From assembly GCA_002409285.1 (NCBI GenBank), contig DHUT01000017.1, forward strand, positions 1 through 6,067: DNA of 6,067 nucleotides, written 5' to 3'. Source of the DNA: Firmicutes bacterium UBA5227. GTDB lineage: Bacteria; Bacillota; Clostridia; Tissierellales; Sedimentibacteraceae. Numbering within the stretch: the first letter of the stretch is position 1; each line of letters opens with the position of its first letter. The notes beneath the pieces are model-generated. The model worked only from the letters and a program-made list of their open reading frames with translations, made no database searches and was not told the origin of the DNA. Below, piece by piece: positions 1 to 5,483 of this stretch. A program made the translations under genes and the position numbers.

Positions 1-18
1 CATAAGGATGTAAATAAT

Positions 19-387
19 ATGAATGAAGATAAAGAACTGTTCGGCTGTGATTGCGACGATGAAGATGAATGTGGCTGCGGCTGTGGCTGTGACCATGACC
101 ATGAAGAAGAAATAATGACTATCACTCTTGAAGATGGTACGGAAATGGAATGTGCCATCATAGCAATTTTCCCTGCGGGAGATAAGGATTACATAGCCCT
201 ATTACCATTGGAGAATCAGGAAGACGGTGAAGTGTTCCTATATGGATTCCAGGAATATGAAGACGGCACATTTGAACTTTTGAGCATTGAATCAGATGAA
301 GAATATGAAGTTGTTACAAAAGCTTTTGATGAAATTCTTGATGAAGCAGAGTTTGATGAATTGTTAGAAGACGAAGACGAAGAATAA
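19..387 (+). CDS. DUF1292 family small acidic protein with Cys-rich N terminus
   Basis: A 122-residue protein of unknown function. Residues about 9-31 are a run of Cys, Asp, Glu, Gly and His with CDCDDEDECGCGCGC followed by DHDHEEE. Residues 32-110 match the DUF1292 pattern as I know it (an ITLEDGTEMECAIIAIF-like strand, then YIALLPLE, then VFLYGF). The C terminus is strongly acidic (EFDELLEDEDEE). DUF1292 proteins are small, probably cytosolic and without an established biochemical role. The Cys/His cluster could bind metal, but that is inference. The ATG at 19 is preceded by AAGGAT at 4-9, a reasonable ribosome binding site. Any promoter lies left of the window. In other Firmicutes such genes often sit near ruvX (yqgF), but that flank is not visible. 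A hairpin terminator follows the stop directly. The family call is confident; the function is unknown. Confidence 0.88.
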   Translation: MNEDKELFGCDCDDEDECGCGCGCDHDHEEEIMTITLEDGTEMECAIIAIFPAGDKDYIALLPLENQEDGEVFLYGFQEYEDGTFELLSIESDEEYEVVTKAFDEILDEAEFDELLEDEDEE

Positions 388-417
388 TTAAAAGACAGCC
401 CAGGCTGTCTTTTAATT
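386..417. terminator. Bidirectional intrinsic terminator between converging genes
   Basis: A perfect 15-bp inverted repeat: AATTAAAAGACAGCC at 386-400 and its exact complement at 403-417, with CA between. In RNA the innermost C-G pair would open to give a four-base loop. GC-rich pairs sit near the loop, with A-rich sequence on the left and T-rich on the right, so it works in both directions. It begins inside the stop codon of the DUF1292 gene and lies 32 bases past the stop of the IMP dehydrogenase gene on the other strand. Confidence 0.88.
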
Positions 418-448
418 ATATTAAAAATAAAGCATTTGTATAATGTGA

Positions 449-1939
449 CTATTGATTTTTTAAAATAACATCATGAGCTCCACCTTCAGTCAAAGATGTG
501 GATGAAACTACAACCAGTCGTCCATCTTGCTGTAATTGTTTAATAGACTTGGCACCGCAGTTGCACATGGTGCTTTTTATTTTATGAAGTGTTGAGCCAA
601 GACCGTCATCAAGCTTGCCTGCATAAGGCACATACGAGTCTACGCCTTCCTCAAACTGGAGACCTGCTTTTCCTCCCAGATCATATCTTGCCCAGTTCCT
701 TGCTCTGTTGGAGCCCTCACCCCAGTATTCCTTTACATAACCGTTTCCGTACTTTATTTTAGCCGTAGGACTTTCATCAAAGCCAGCAAAATATCTTCCA
801 AGCATTACGAAATCTGCTCCCATGGCTAATGCCAATGTTATATGGTAATCCAGGACTATGCCGCCGTCCGAACATATGGGAACGTAAATTCCGTTCTTTT
901 CATAATATTCATCCCTGGCTTTCGCAACATCCAACACTGCGGACGCCTGACCTCTTCCGATACCTTTTTGTTCCCTTGTTATACAGATGGAGCCTCCGCC
1001 AATACCGATTTTAATAAAATCTGCACCTGAATCAGCCAAATAATTGAAACCGTCTTTTTCAACCACATTGCCAGCTCCTACTTTAACCTTATCACCATAT
1101 TTTCCTTTAATCCATTTTATGGTGTCTGACTGCCATTCGCTGAAGCCCTCAGATGAATCAATGCATAATATGTCTGCACCCGCCTCAACCAGTGCCGGAA
1201 CTCTTTCCTTATAGTCTCTGGAGTTAATACCGGCTCCTACAATATATCTTTTTTGTTTATCCAGAAGGGAACGCGGATTATCTTTGTCCTCAGAATAGTC
1301 TTTCCTGAAAACCATGTAAACTAAATTAAAATTATCATCAATAATAGGAAGGGAGTTTAATTTATGCTGCCATATAATGTCATTGGCCTCTGAAAGTGTG
1401 ATTCCTTCATGACCAACTATGAGAGATTCACCCGGAGTCATAAATTCTTTGACCTTTTTGTCTAAAGAATCCCTTGTAATTCTGTAATCCCTGCTGGTTA
1501 CAATACCCAGCAGTTTTCCGTCGGAAGAGCCGTCTTCAGTAATGGCCATTGTTGAATGTCCGGTTTTTTCTTTAAGCTCAAGAACATCCTGCAATGTATT
1601 GTCAGGTGTAAGATTTGAATCACTGATAACAAAACCTGCCTTGTATTTCTTAACCTTGCGAATCATTTCCGCTTCGCTTTCAATTGACTGTGAGCAATAT
1701 ATAAATGATATTCCACCGTTTTTAGCAAGGGATATGGCCATGTTATTGTCAGAAACAGACTGCATGACTGCGGATGAAAAAGGAATGTTTAATTTTAATT
1801 CCGGTTCCTCACCTTTTTTATATCTGCAAATAGGTGTGCTTAAATCTACATTTTCAACAATACAATCCTTTGTGGTGAGATTTGGCAGAAGTAAGTATTC
1901 TCCAAATGTTCTGGAAGGTTCGTTGACAATTTTTGCCAT
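449..1939 (-). CDS. guaB: IMP dehydrogenase (Tritrichomonas-like type, two CBS domains)
   Basis: Oxidises IMP to XMP with NAD+, the committed step to guanine nucleotides, in the cytosol as a tetramer. The 496-residue protein is complete. The TIM-barrel catalytic domain is split by two CBS domains at about 115-215 (including GIVTSRDYRI and LNSLPIIDD). The catalytic loop is GIGGGSICITREQ with Cys319; the mobile flap carries Arg418-Tyr419; a C-terminal EGGAHD segment (485-490) would supply the potassium site. The start chosen is the ATG at 1939: it has AAGGAGA at 1946-1952 and gives MAKIVNEPSRTFGEYLL, the family's usual beginning. A 22-codon upstream extension in the same frame (TTG at 2005) would cover the ribosome binding site and probably the promoter, so I reject it. 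It is a single-gene unit divergent from the DUF3841 pair. The sequence is strikingly like the T. foetus enzyme and appears to share its numbering without gaps at every site I checked. I see no purine riboswitch or clear PurR box upstream. Confidence 0.97.
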   Translation of the reverse strand: MAKIVNEPSRTFGEYLLLPNLTTKDCIVENVDLSTPICRYKKGEEPELKLNIPFSSAVMQSVSDNNMAISLAKNGGISFIYCSQSIESEAEMIRKVKKYKAGFVISDSNLTPDNTLQDVLELKEKTGHSTMAITEDGSSDGKLLGIVTSRDYRITRDSLDKKVKEFMTPGESLIVGHEGITLSEANDIIWQHKLNSLPIIDDNFNLVYMVFRKDYSEDKDNPRSLLDKQKRYIVGAGINSRDYKERVPALVEAGADILCIDSSEGFSEWQSDTIKWIKGKYGDKVKVGAGNVVEKDGFNYLADSGADFIKIGIGGGSICITREQKGIGRGQASAVLDVAKARDEYYEKNGIYVPICSDGGIVLDYHITLALAMGADFVMLGRYFAGFDESPTAKIKYGNGYVKEYWGEGSNRARNWARYDLGGKAGLQFEEGVDSYVPYAGKLDDGLGSTLHKIKSTMCNCGAKSIKQLQQDGRLVVVSSTSLTEGGAHDVILKNQ

Positions 1940-1976
1940 GTTGTTTCTCCTTTTCATATGTAAATAATTATTTTTG

Positions 1977-2005
1977 AGGTTATCACAATGAGGCAGTATT
2001 GTCAA
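1977..2005 (-). promoter_or_regulatory. Possible guaB promoter with small inverted repeat
   Basis: Read on the minus strand, a perfect -35 TTGACA lies at 2005-2000. No ideal -10 follows. GATAAC at 1984-1979 is preceded by TGT (an extended -10) but has a short 15-bp spacer; TAACCT at 1982-1977 has the right 17-bp spacer but matches only 3 of 6. ACAAT at 1985-1989 and ATTGT at 1998-2002 form a short inverted repeat inside the spacer/-35 area that could be an operator. The distance to the ATG (1939) is normal for a leader of about 35 bases. Confidence 0.4.
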
Positions 2006-2026
2006 TATCTATTTCGGCATTTGTAA

Positions 2027-2055
2027 TTGACGGAAGAATTATTGATTGATATAAT
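2027..2055 (+). promoter_or_regulatory. Sigma-A promoter of the DUF3841 gene pair
   Basis: TTGACG at 2027-2032 (5 of 6 to consensus), a 17-bp spacer and a perfect TATAAT at 2050-2055. Transcription should begin near 2062, giving a leader of about 26 bases before the TTG start at 2088. It is back to back with the guaB promoter region; the two -35 boxes are about 22 bp apart. Confidence 0.8.
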
Positions 2056-2072
2056 AATATCAAATAGTTTTC

Positions 2073-2080
2073 GGGAGGAG
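2073..2080 (+). promoter_or_regulatory. Ribosome binding site that decides a TTG start
   Basis: GGGAGGAG is a very strong Shine-Dalgarno sequence. It lies 7 bases before the TTG at 2088, but only 2 bases before an ATG at 2083 that reads six codons and stops at 2103. Spacing therefore favours the TTG as the start of the long reading frame. Confidence 0.75.
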
Positions 2081-2087
2081 AAATGAT

Positions 2088-2645
2088 TTGGGAAGCAAGG
2101 TAAAAGTATGGACAAAACAGCATGCTGACATTTTATCCGACTTGGAGAAAAGCGGAAGATACATCGTGAAAAAAGAATATATTCATCAAAAAATGGGAGA
2201 GCATGCTCAGTTATATTTTGAGGTATATAACTGGTATCGAAAGGCTGCAGAAAAAATTGTGCTAGCACCCGGTGATGTGGAATACCCGATTTGGGTATCA
2301 TTAAACGAAAATGAGAAAATTGGAAACAGCGGAGGAAATGTACTTTTGGAAATCGAGGTTGATGAAGACATACTCATTACCATGGATATGGACAAGTGGG
2401 GACGTATTGTAAACTATATGTATATACCAAAAAGTGAGGCAGATCAGGAGGAACATGATAGAATGCTTGAAAATTACAACACTAATGACTGTTCTGCATA
2501 CATGTCCCCATTTTTTCCGGTAATTAAGAAAAAGATACAGAAAAGCTGGGACAGACTTTTTGATGACAGCTATACATTAACACCCGTCAGGGTAGGAACA
2601 ATATGGGAGTTGAGAAAAGAATGGATAACAAACATATATATGTAA
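2088..2645 (+). CDS. DUF3841 family protein, first of a tandem pair
   Basis: A 185-residue soluble protein with no signal peptide or membrane segment. It matches the DUF3841 pattern as I know it: an N-terminal KVWTKQH strand, a helix with FEVYNWYRKAAEKI (about 44-57), a Pro-Gly-containing turn then YPIW (about 66-69), a hydrophobic VLLEIEVDEDILITMD segment with a following DKW, a helical IQKSWDRLFD near 150, and a final IWELRKEW. No catalytic motif is recognisable and the family function is not known to me. The start is TTG at 2088, set by the GGGAGGAG at 2073-2080; the ATG at 2083 is in another frame and stops after six codons. It is the first gene of a two-gene operon with its own strong promoter. 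Its 3' end overlaps the start of the next gene, which is a diverged copy of it. Confidence 0.8.
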   Translation: MGSKVKVWTKQHADILSDLEKSGRYIVKKEYIHQKMGEHAQLYFEVYNWYRKAAEKIVLAPGDVEYPIWVSLNENEKIGNSGGNVLLEIEVDEDILITMDMDKWGRIVNYMYIPKSEADQEEHDRMLENYNTNDCSAYMSPFFPVIKKKIQKSWDRLFDDSYTLTPVRVGTIWELRKEWITNIYM

Positions 2646-3205
2646 CACTGTATACAGTCCAGCCGGACAGCATTTTGAATAACCTTAAACAAAGCGGTTA
2701 TCACACTGCAAAAATGCAGTTTATAAAAGAAAAATACGCAGAGGTTGCACAGGTATTTGTGGATGCTTATAAATGGTATACACACAATGCGGAGAAAATC
2801 GTACCACGGCCGCCGGATGCAGAGTCCGCAGTTTGGTGCTACAAAGATCCAAAATATATAGAAAAGCATGAGGGATATAAAATTTTAAGGCTATATGTGC
2901 CTGTTGAAAAGGCGGTATTTTTTAGGATGAGTGACTGGAATAAACGTCTTAACCTTCGCTATATTGGTAAAACACTTCAAGAAGAGGATTCATATAATCA
3001 AAAGCTTTTGAAGTACGGAGTGGACTATGAGGGAAATGTATACCTAACCTCATTTTACCCCCAGTTGAAAAGTGAACTGATAAAAAGTTGGCAGAACCTG
3101 TTCCGCTATGACGAGCTTGTCAAAGAGCAGGGAGATTTACTGTTCGATGATATGCAGGCTGGAATATGGCACCTGGAGTGGGAATGGGTACAGGAAATAC
3201 TATAG
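2603..3205 (+). CDS. DUF3841 family protein, second of a tandem pair
   Basis: A 200-residue soluble protein, paralogous to the gene before it. Shared landmarks in the same order are VTLYTVQ against VKVWTKQ, YKWYTHNAEKIV against YNWYRKAAEKIV, a P-P/P-G turn then VW/IW, a hydrophobic strand followed by DW/DKW, IKSWQNLF against IQKSWDRLF, and a final IWHLEWEWV against IWELRKEWI. The ATG at 2603 has AGGA five bases upstream (2594-2597). An in-frame ATG at 2621 would shorten the protein by six residues and has only a distant GGGAG at 2605-2609, so the exact start is uncertain. The start lies 43 bases (or 25) inside the preceding gene in a different frame, suggesting coupled translation and matched amounts of the two proteins. 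The function is unknown. A terminator follows the stop closely. Confidence 0.78.
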   Translation: MGVEKRMDNKHIYVTLYTVQPDSILNNLKQSGYHTAKMQFIKEKYAEVAQVFVDAYKWYTHNAEKIVPRPPDAESAVWCYKDPKYIEKHEGYKILRLYVPVEKAVFFRMSDWNKRLNLRYIGKTLQEEDSYNQKLLKYGVDYEGNVYLTSFYPQLKSELIKSWQNLFRYDELVKEQGDLLFDDMQAGIWHLEWEWVQEIL

Positions 3206-3209
3206 CATA

Positions 3210-3243
3210 AAAAACCCTGTGTCTCAGTAGACATAGGATTTTT
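3210..3243. terminator. Bidirectional terminator between DUF3841 pair and HAAS gene
   Basis: Arms at 3210-3224 (AAAAACCCTGTGTCT) and 3229-3243 (AGACATAGGATTTTT) with a CAGT loop pair over 15 positions. On each strand there is one G-U wobble and one A-C mismatch. Five Ts end the + strand version; six Ts end the - strand version. It begins 5 bases after the stop of the second DUF3841 gene and lies 21 bases past the stop of the converging HAAS gene, so it probably serves both. Confidence 0.85.
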
Positions 3244-3264
3244 CTGTTAAAGATAACGATAATT

Positions 3265-4101
3265 TCATAATTTTTTTGACTCAAGCCAATTGCTTATACT
3301 TACCCATGCAATTAAAAGCAGTACAATTGCTATTCCCAGGAAAATAAGTATCCATTTCAGATTTTGGACAAGAGAAATGCCCATTTTTAAAAATGAAATG
3401 ACTAACGAGGGAAATCCTGAAATAAAGTTCTGTATTTCCTGTCCCATTTCAATGGTGTTTACGCTTAGATGATGATAGCCAAAGGACAAATGACCAATTG
3501 CATATTTTCCAATACTGCTGTTACCTACGGCACCATAACCTATAGCCAGGTTTCCTGCTGCAAAGGCTCCCATAGCTAAATTTCCCAATGCAATAAGCAG
3601 ACCTATAGCAATATTGCCGAAGCATAAAAGACCGAGACCTATATTCGACAGAGATATAACACCTATTGATATATTACCGAAGGAAATAATTCCGCAGCTC
3701 AAATTGCCTATTGCGATAACACCCTTTGCACGGCGGCCAATTGCTATAAAACCTTTGGCAGCAGGTACTCCTCTGATGCTTTGATTTCCATCCCTTCCTG
3801 TCCTGATCATTTCCTGTCGTCTGCCTTTCACAATATGTATCAGTGGCATTCCTAAGATAGTCTTACTTGATTTATATTCAATAAATGGACGTGAAACTAT
3901 CTCGGAAGTTATATAGTTTTCATAGATACCAGACGCAATGTCATCAGGTTCACCCATTCGCTCCATAGCTTCTTTTTCAGAATATCCCTGAGCTAAGATG
4001 GAATCAAATTCCTGTAATAAATCCTGAATAATTTTCTTTTTATACTTTCTTGGTAAACAAGTTCTATCTGCAATTTCATTGATGTATTGTTTTTTTGTCA
4101 T
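3265..4101 (-). CDS. HAAS (DUF1700)-domain membrane protein with decapeptide repeats
   Basis: 278 residues in three parts. Residues 1-65 form a HAAS (DUF1700-type) helical domain: a basic/helical start (PRKYKKKIIQDLLQEFDSIL) and the typical SEKEAMERMGEPDDIA. Residues 117-208 are nine Gly-rich hydrophobic repeats of ten residues, roughly G-x-I-x-h-G-N-h-A/S-I; the sixth has eleven. Residues 249-269 are a clear transmembrane helix followed by a short polar tail. The ATG at 4101 has AGGAGGG at 4112-4106, which overlaps the stop of padR only 9 bases upstream, so the two genes form an operon. In Firmicutes, HAAS proteins typically follow a PadR gene and are thought to act in membrane-associated signalling; the exact function is unknown. 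The repeat block could be a solenoid or could pack at the membrane; the sequence alone does not decide. The gene ends 21 bases from a shared terminator. Confidence 0.8.
   Translation of the reverse strand: MTKKQYINEIADRTCLPRKYKKKIIQDLLQEFDSILAQGYSEKEAMERMGEPDDIASGIYENYITSEIVSRPFIEYKSSKTILGMPLIHIVKGRRQEMIRTGRDGNQSIRGVPAAKGFIAIGRRAKGVIAIGNLSCGIISFGNISIGVISLSNIGLGLLCFGNIAIGLLIALGNLAMGAFAAGNLAIGYGAVGNSSIGKYAIGHLSFGYHHLSVNTIEMGQEIQNFISGFPSLVISFLKMGISLVQNLKWILIFLGIAIVLLLIAWVSISNWLESKKL
3478..3753 (-). repeat. Coding block of nine approximate 30-bp (decapeptide) repeats
   Basis: This segment encodes residues 117-208 of the HAAS-domain protein. Units read in order: GFIAIGRRAK, GVIAIGNLSC, GIISFGNISI, GVISLSNIGL, GLLCFGNIAI, GLLIALGNLAM, GAFAAGNLAI, GYGAVGNSSI, GKYAIGHLSF. 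The period is ten residues throughout except one eleven-residue unit. The nucleotide copies have diverged, so this is an old protein-level repeat rather than recent slippage. Confidence 0.85.
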
Positions 4102-4110
4102 AGTACCCTC

Positions 4111-4443
4111 CTATTCATTAAGTATCCTCTCAATATCACCTGAAAAGTCAAGCCATAGCTGGGTTGCCTCCTTTAAGACAGAGCGTCCCTTTTCAGTTAT
4201 CAGATAATATTTTTTGGGAACACCTCTTGATTGTGATTGCTCCCATCTTGTTTCCATCAGCCTTTCATCTTCCAGGCGATAAAGAATCGGATATAAAGTA
4301 CCCTCCTTGATTTCAAAAAATCGGCTCTTCTCGTTAAGAGAGCTTATTAACTCATATCCATACATTTCACGGATAGATAAAAGCTTTAAAACAACAATTT
4401 CCAAAATTCCTTTTTTAAATTGTTTCAAATAACGGTCATCCAA
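4111..4443 (-). CDS. PadR family transcriptional regulator
   Basis: A 110-residue DNA-binding protein with a single PadR-type winged helix. Visible marks are KGILEIVVLKLLS then MYGYELISSL (helices 1-2), FEIKEGTLYPILYRLEDERLM (recognition helix region, about 43-63), and the wing RGVPKKYYLITEKG (73-86), followed by a C-terminal helix that would support dimerisation. I place the start at TTG 4443, which has GAGGTGA at 4454-4448 and gives the usual LDDRYLKQFKKG beginning. A longer frame reaches back to 4524, but that extension would read through the -10 and -35 boxes of the gene's own promoter, so it is rejected. It is cotranscribed with the HAAS gene, whose start is 9 bases after its stop. PadR proteins usually repress their own operon, and repeats at the predicted transcription start fit that. 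The ligand is unknown. Confidence 0.9.
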   Translation of the reverse strand: MDDRYLKQFKKGILEIVVLKLLSIREMYGYELISSLNEKSRFFEIKEGTLYPILYRLEDERLMETRWEQSQSRGVPKKYYLITEKGRSVLKEATQLWLDFSGDIERILNE

Positions 4444-4458
4444 GCTCTCACCTCTTTT

Positions 4459-4487
4459 TATAACATAGTATTTAGTATTACAAAGTA
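4459..4487 (-). promoter_or_regulatory. Candidate PadR operator: two direct 12-bp repeats
   Basis: On the minus strand TACTTTGTAATA (4487-4476) and TACTATGTTATA (4470-4459) match at 10 of 12 positions, with the copies 17 bp apart start to start. They begin just after the -10 box and cover the predicted transcription start near 4482, where a bound repressor would block initiation. That PadR is the protein that binds here is inference from position. Confidence 0.5.
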
Positions 4488-4488
4488 T

Positions 4489-4517
4489 ATTGTAAAGCAT
4501 AGATGCATATATGTCAA
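4489..4517 (-). promoter_or_regulatory. Sigma-A promoter of the padR-HAAS operon
   Basis: Read on the minus strand: perfect TTGACA (4517-4512), a 17-bp spacer, and TACAAT (4494-4489, 5 of 6). Predicted initiation is near 4482, leaving a leader of about 39 bases before the TTG start. TTGAC is repeated 8 bases upstream of the -35. Confidence 0.8.
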
Positions 4518-4536
4518 GAGTCAAGAATCATAAAAT

Positions 4537-5328
4537 TTATAAATGAATTTTTCCGAAAAACCTTTCATAAAAAAATTTTATTAACGCAGGGCGGTTGGTT
4601 ACATTCATTTTTTTGTAAATATTAAGTATATGCTTTTTTATTGTGTTTTCTGAGACGAATAAGTTATCCCCAATTTCTTTATTTGAGTATCCGTTGCATA
4701 TTTCTGTGACAATCTGATATTCTCTTTCGGTCAGATTAAAATCCCGCATCATCTTATTTTTAATATTTTCATTACTTTTTACCTGAGGGTGCAATTGGCA
4801 GACACGCTGGGTCAGATGAGGCTTTATATATTCTAAAATAAATAAATCTCTTTCTGTAAAGTCGTGATTTTCCTTTTTCCTGAACATATTGGCAAGTCCA
4901 AGCAGAAGGTCATCAGACATAATATATATGCTGCAGCAGTAATGCATGCCTATGGGTTCAAAAATGTTTTTGTAAATTTCACTTTTTTCACGTATTGAAT
5001 CTGGTAGAATATCAGTTTCCCTAACTACCATCGATTCTTTTTGGTGAAGTATCCATGCCCCATAGTCAGAAGATTGTAAATTCTCATATGTTTTGAACAG
5101 CTCATTGCTGTCTTTAACCTTGTCAACAGGATGGTTATAAGCGATAGGATCTGTAAGCAGTTTTTGACCGTTAACATTGTTTCCGGTAAAAAAGGTTCCT
5201 ACGTCAAAAGGAACAATCTTTTGGATATTTTTAAAAAAAGAAATTCTTATATCCTTTGTTCCCGAATTATATAAATCAAGTATTAAATCTGAAATATTAG
5301 ATAATTCATTTTCGGTAAATTTGGTCAT
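4537..5328 (-). CDS. LuxR-type helix-turn-helix regulator with N-terminal sensor-like domain
   Basis: A 263-residue cytosolic transcription factor. The C terminus (about 199-250) is a GerE/LuxR helix-turn-helix: LTEREYQIVTEICNGYSNKEIG, then SENTIKKHILNIYKKMNV. The first 180 residues form an alpha/beta domain with GAF-like features (IVPFDVGTFF near 38-47, MHYCCSIYIMSDDLLLGLANMFR near 128-150, DFTERDLFILEYIKPHL near 156-172). It has no phospho-receiver Asp pattern, so it probably senses a ligand rather than a kinase, though that is inferred. The ATG at 5328 has AGGAGA at 5340-5335. It is divergent from the flavin-reductase lipoprotein gene, with inverted repeats and its own promoter in the 203-bp gap, so it likely controls that gene and itself. 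No clear terminator lies between its stop and the padR promoter 20 bases on. Confidence 0.88.
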   Translation of the reverse strand: MTKFTENELSNISDLILDLYNSGTKDIRISFFKNIQKIVPFDVGTFFTGNNVNGQKLLTDPIAYNHPVDKVKDSNELFKTYENLQSSDYGAWILHQKESMVVRETDILPDSIREKSEIYKNIFEPIGMHYCCSIYIMSDDLLLGLANMFRKKENHDFTERDLFILEYIKPHLTQRVCQLHPQVKSNENIKNKMMRDFNLTEREYQIVTEICNGYSNKEIGDNLFVSENTIKKHILNIYKKMNVTNRPALIKFFYERFFGKIHL

Positions 5329-5379
5329 ATTATTTCTCCTGAGGATGTATTTAATATATTTAATCTTTATGGTGATAAT

Positions 5380-5408
5380 ATTATAACAAATTTACTTTAA
5401 TTTGTCTA
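5380..5408 (-). promoter_or_regulatory. Sigma-A promoter of the luxR-type gene
   Basis: Read on the minus strand: TAGACA at 5408-5403 (5 of 6), a 17-bp spacer, then perfect TATAAT at 5385-5380 preceded by TGT, an extended -10. Predicted initiation is near 5373, giving a leader of about 45 bases. The -35 box lies almost exactly in the 5-base loop of a perfect 10-bp inverted repeat (5393-5417), so a protein bound there would block this promoter. Confidence 0.8.
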
Positions 5409-5425
5409 ATTAAAGTACTACTTTA
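5393..5425. promoter_or_regulatory. Overlapping perfect inverted repeats, probable operator
   Basis: TACTTTAATT (5393-5402), five bases (TGTCT), then its exact complement AATTAAAGTA (5408-5417). The right arm is reused in a second palindrome, TAAAGTA-C-TACTTTA (5411-5425), and a third small one, CTACT-TT-AGTAG (5418-5429), overlaps it. The heptamer TACTTTA thus occurs three times in alternating orientation. It is not followed by a T-run and lies upstream of both flanking genes, so a terminator is unlikely. Its position suits a regulator acting on both divergent genes. Confidence 0.6.
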
Positions 5426-5483
5426 GTAGCGTCTTAATAAAAAAGCATAAATTGGTGTAATTTATTATATTATAACTTACCGG

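Noticed and set aside
1542..1967. A 141-codon open frame on the + strand
   Set aside because: It lies opposite the IMP dehydrogenase gene, has no ribosome binding site or family resemblance, and arises from the codon use of the real gene.
1940..2005. 22-codon N-terminal extension of the IMP dehydrogenase frame from TTG 2005
   Set aside because: It would translate through the ribosome binding site at 1946-1952 and the likely promoter, and the family's conserved start is MAKIVNEP at 1939.
1940..2087. Purine riboswitch or PurR box upstream of guaB
   Set aside because: The gap is short, I see no purine aptamer core or paired structure, and no CCGAAC-type PurR box pair.
2002..2395. Minus-strand frames opposite the first DUF3841 gene
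   Set aside because: They lack plausible starts and family resemblance and overlap a well-supported gene with its own promoter.
4444..4524. 27-residue N-terminal extension of PadR
   Set aside because: The extension covers the gene's own -10, -35 and leader; the TTG at 4443 has a good ribosome binding site and yields the usual family length.
5177..5386. A 69-codon + strand frame
   Set aside because: It is antisense to the start and promoter of the luxR-type gene, with no ribosome binding site.
5393..5425. Reading the inverted repeats as a terminator
   Set aside because: They are AT-rich, have no trailing T-run and lie upstream of both flanking genes, where an operator is more sensible.
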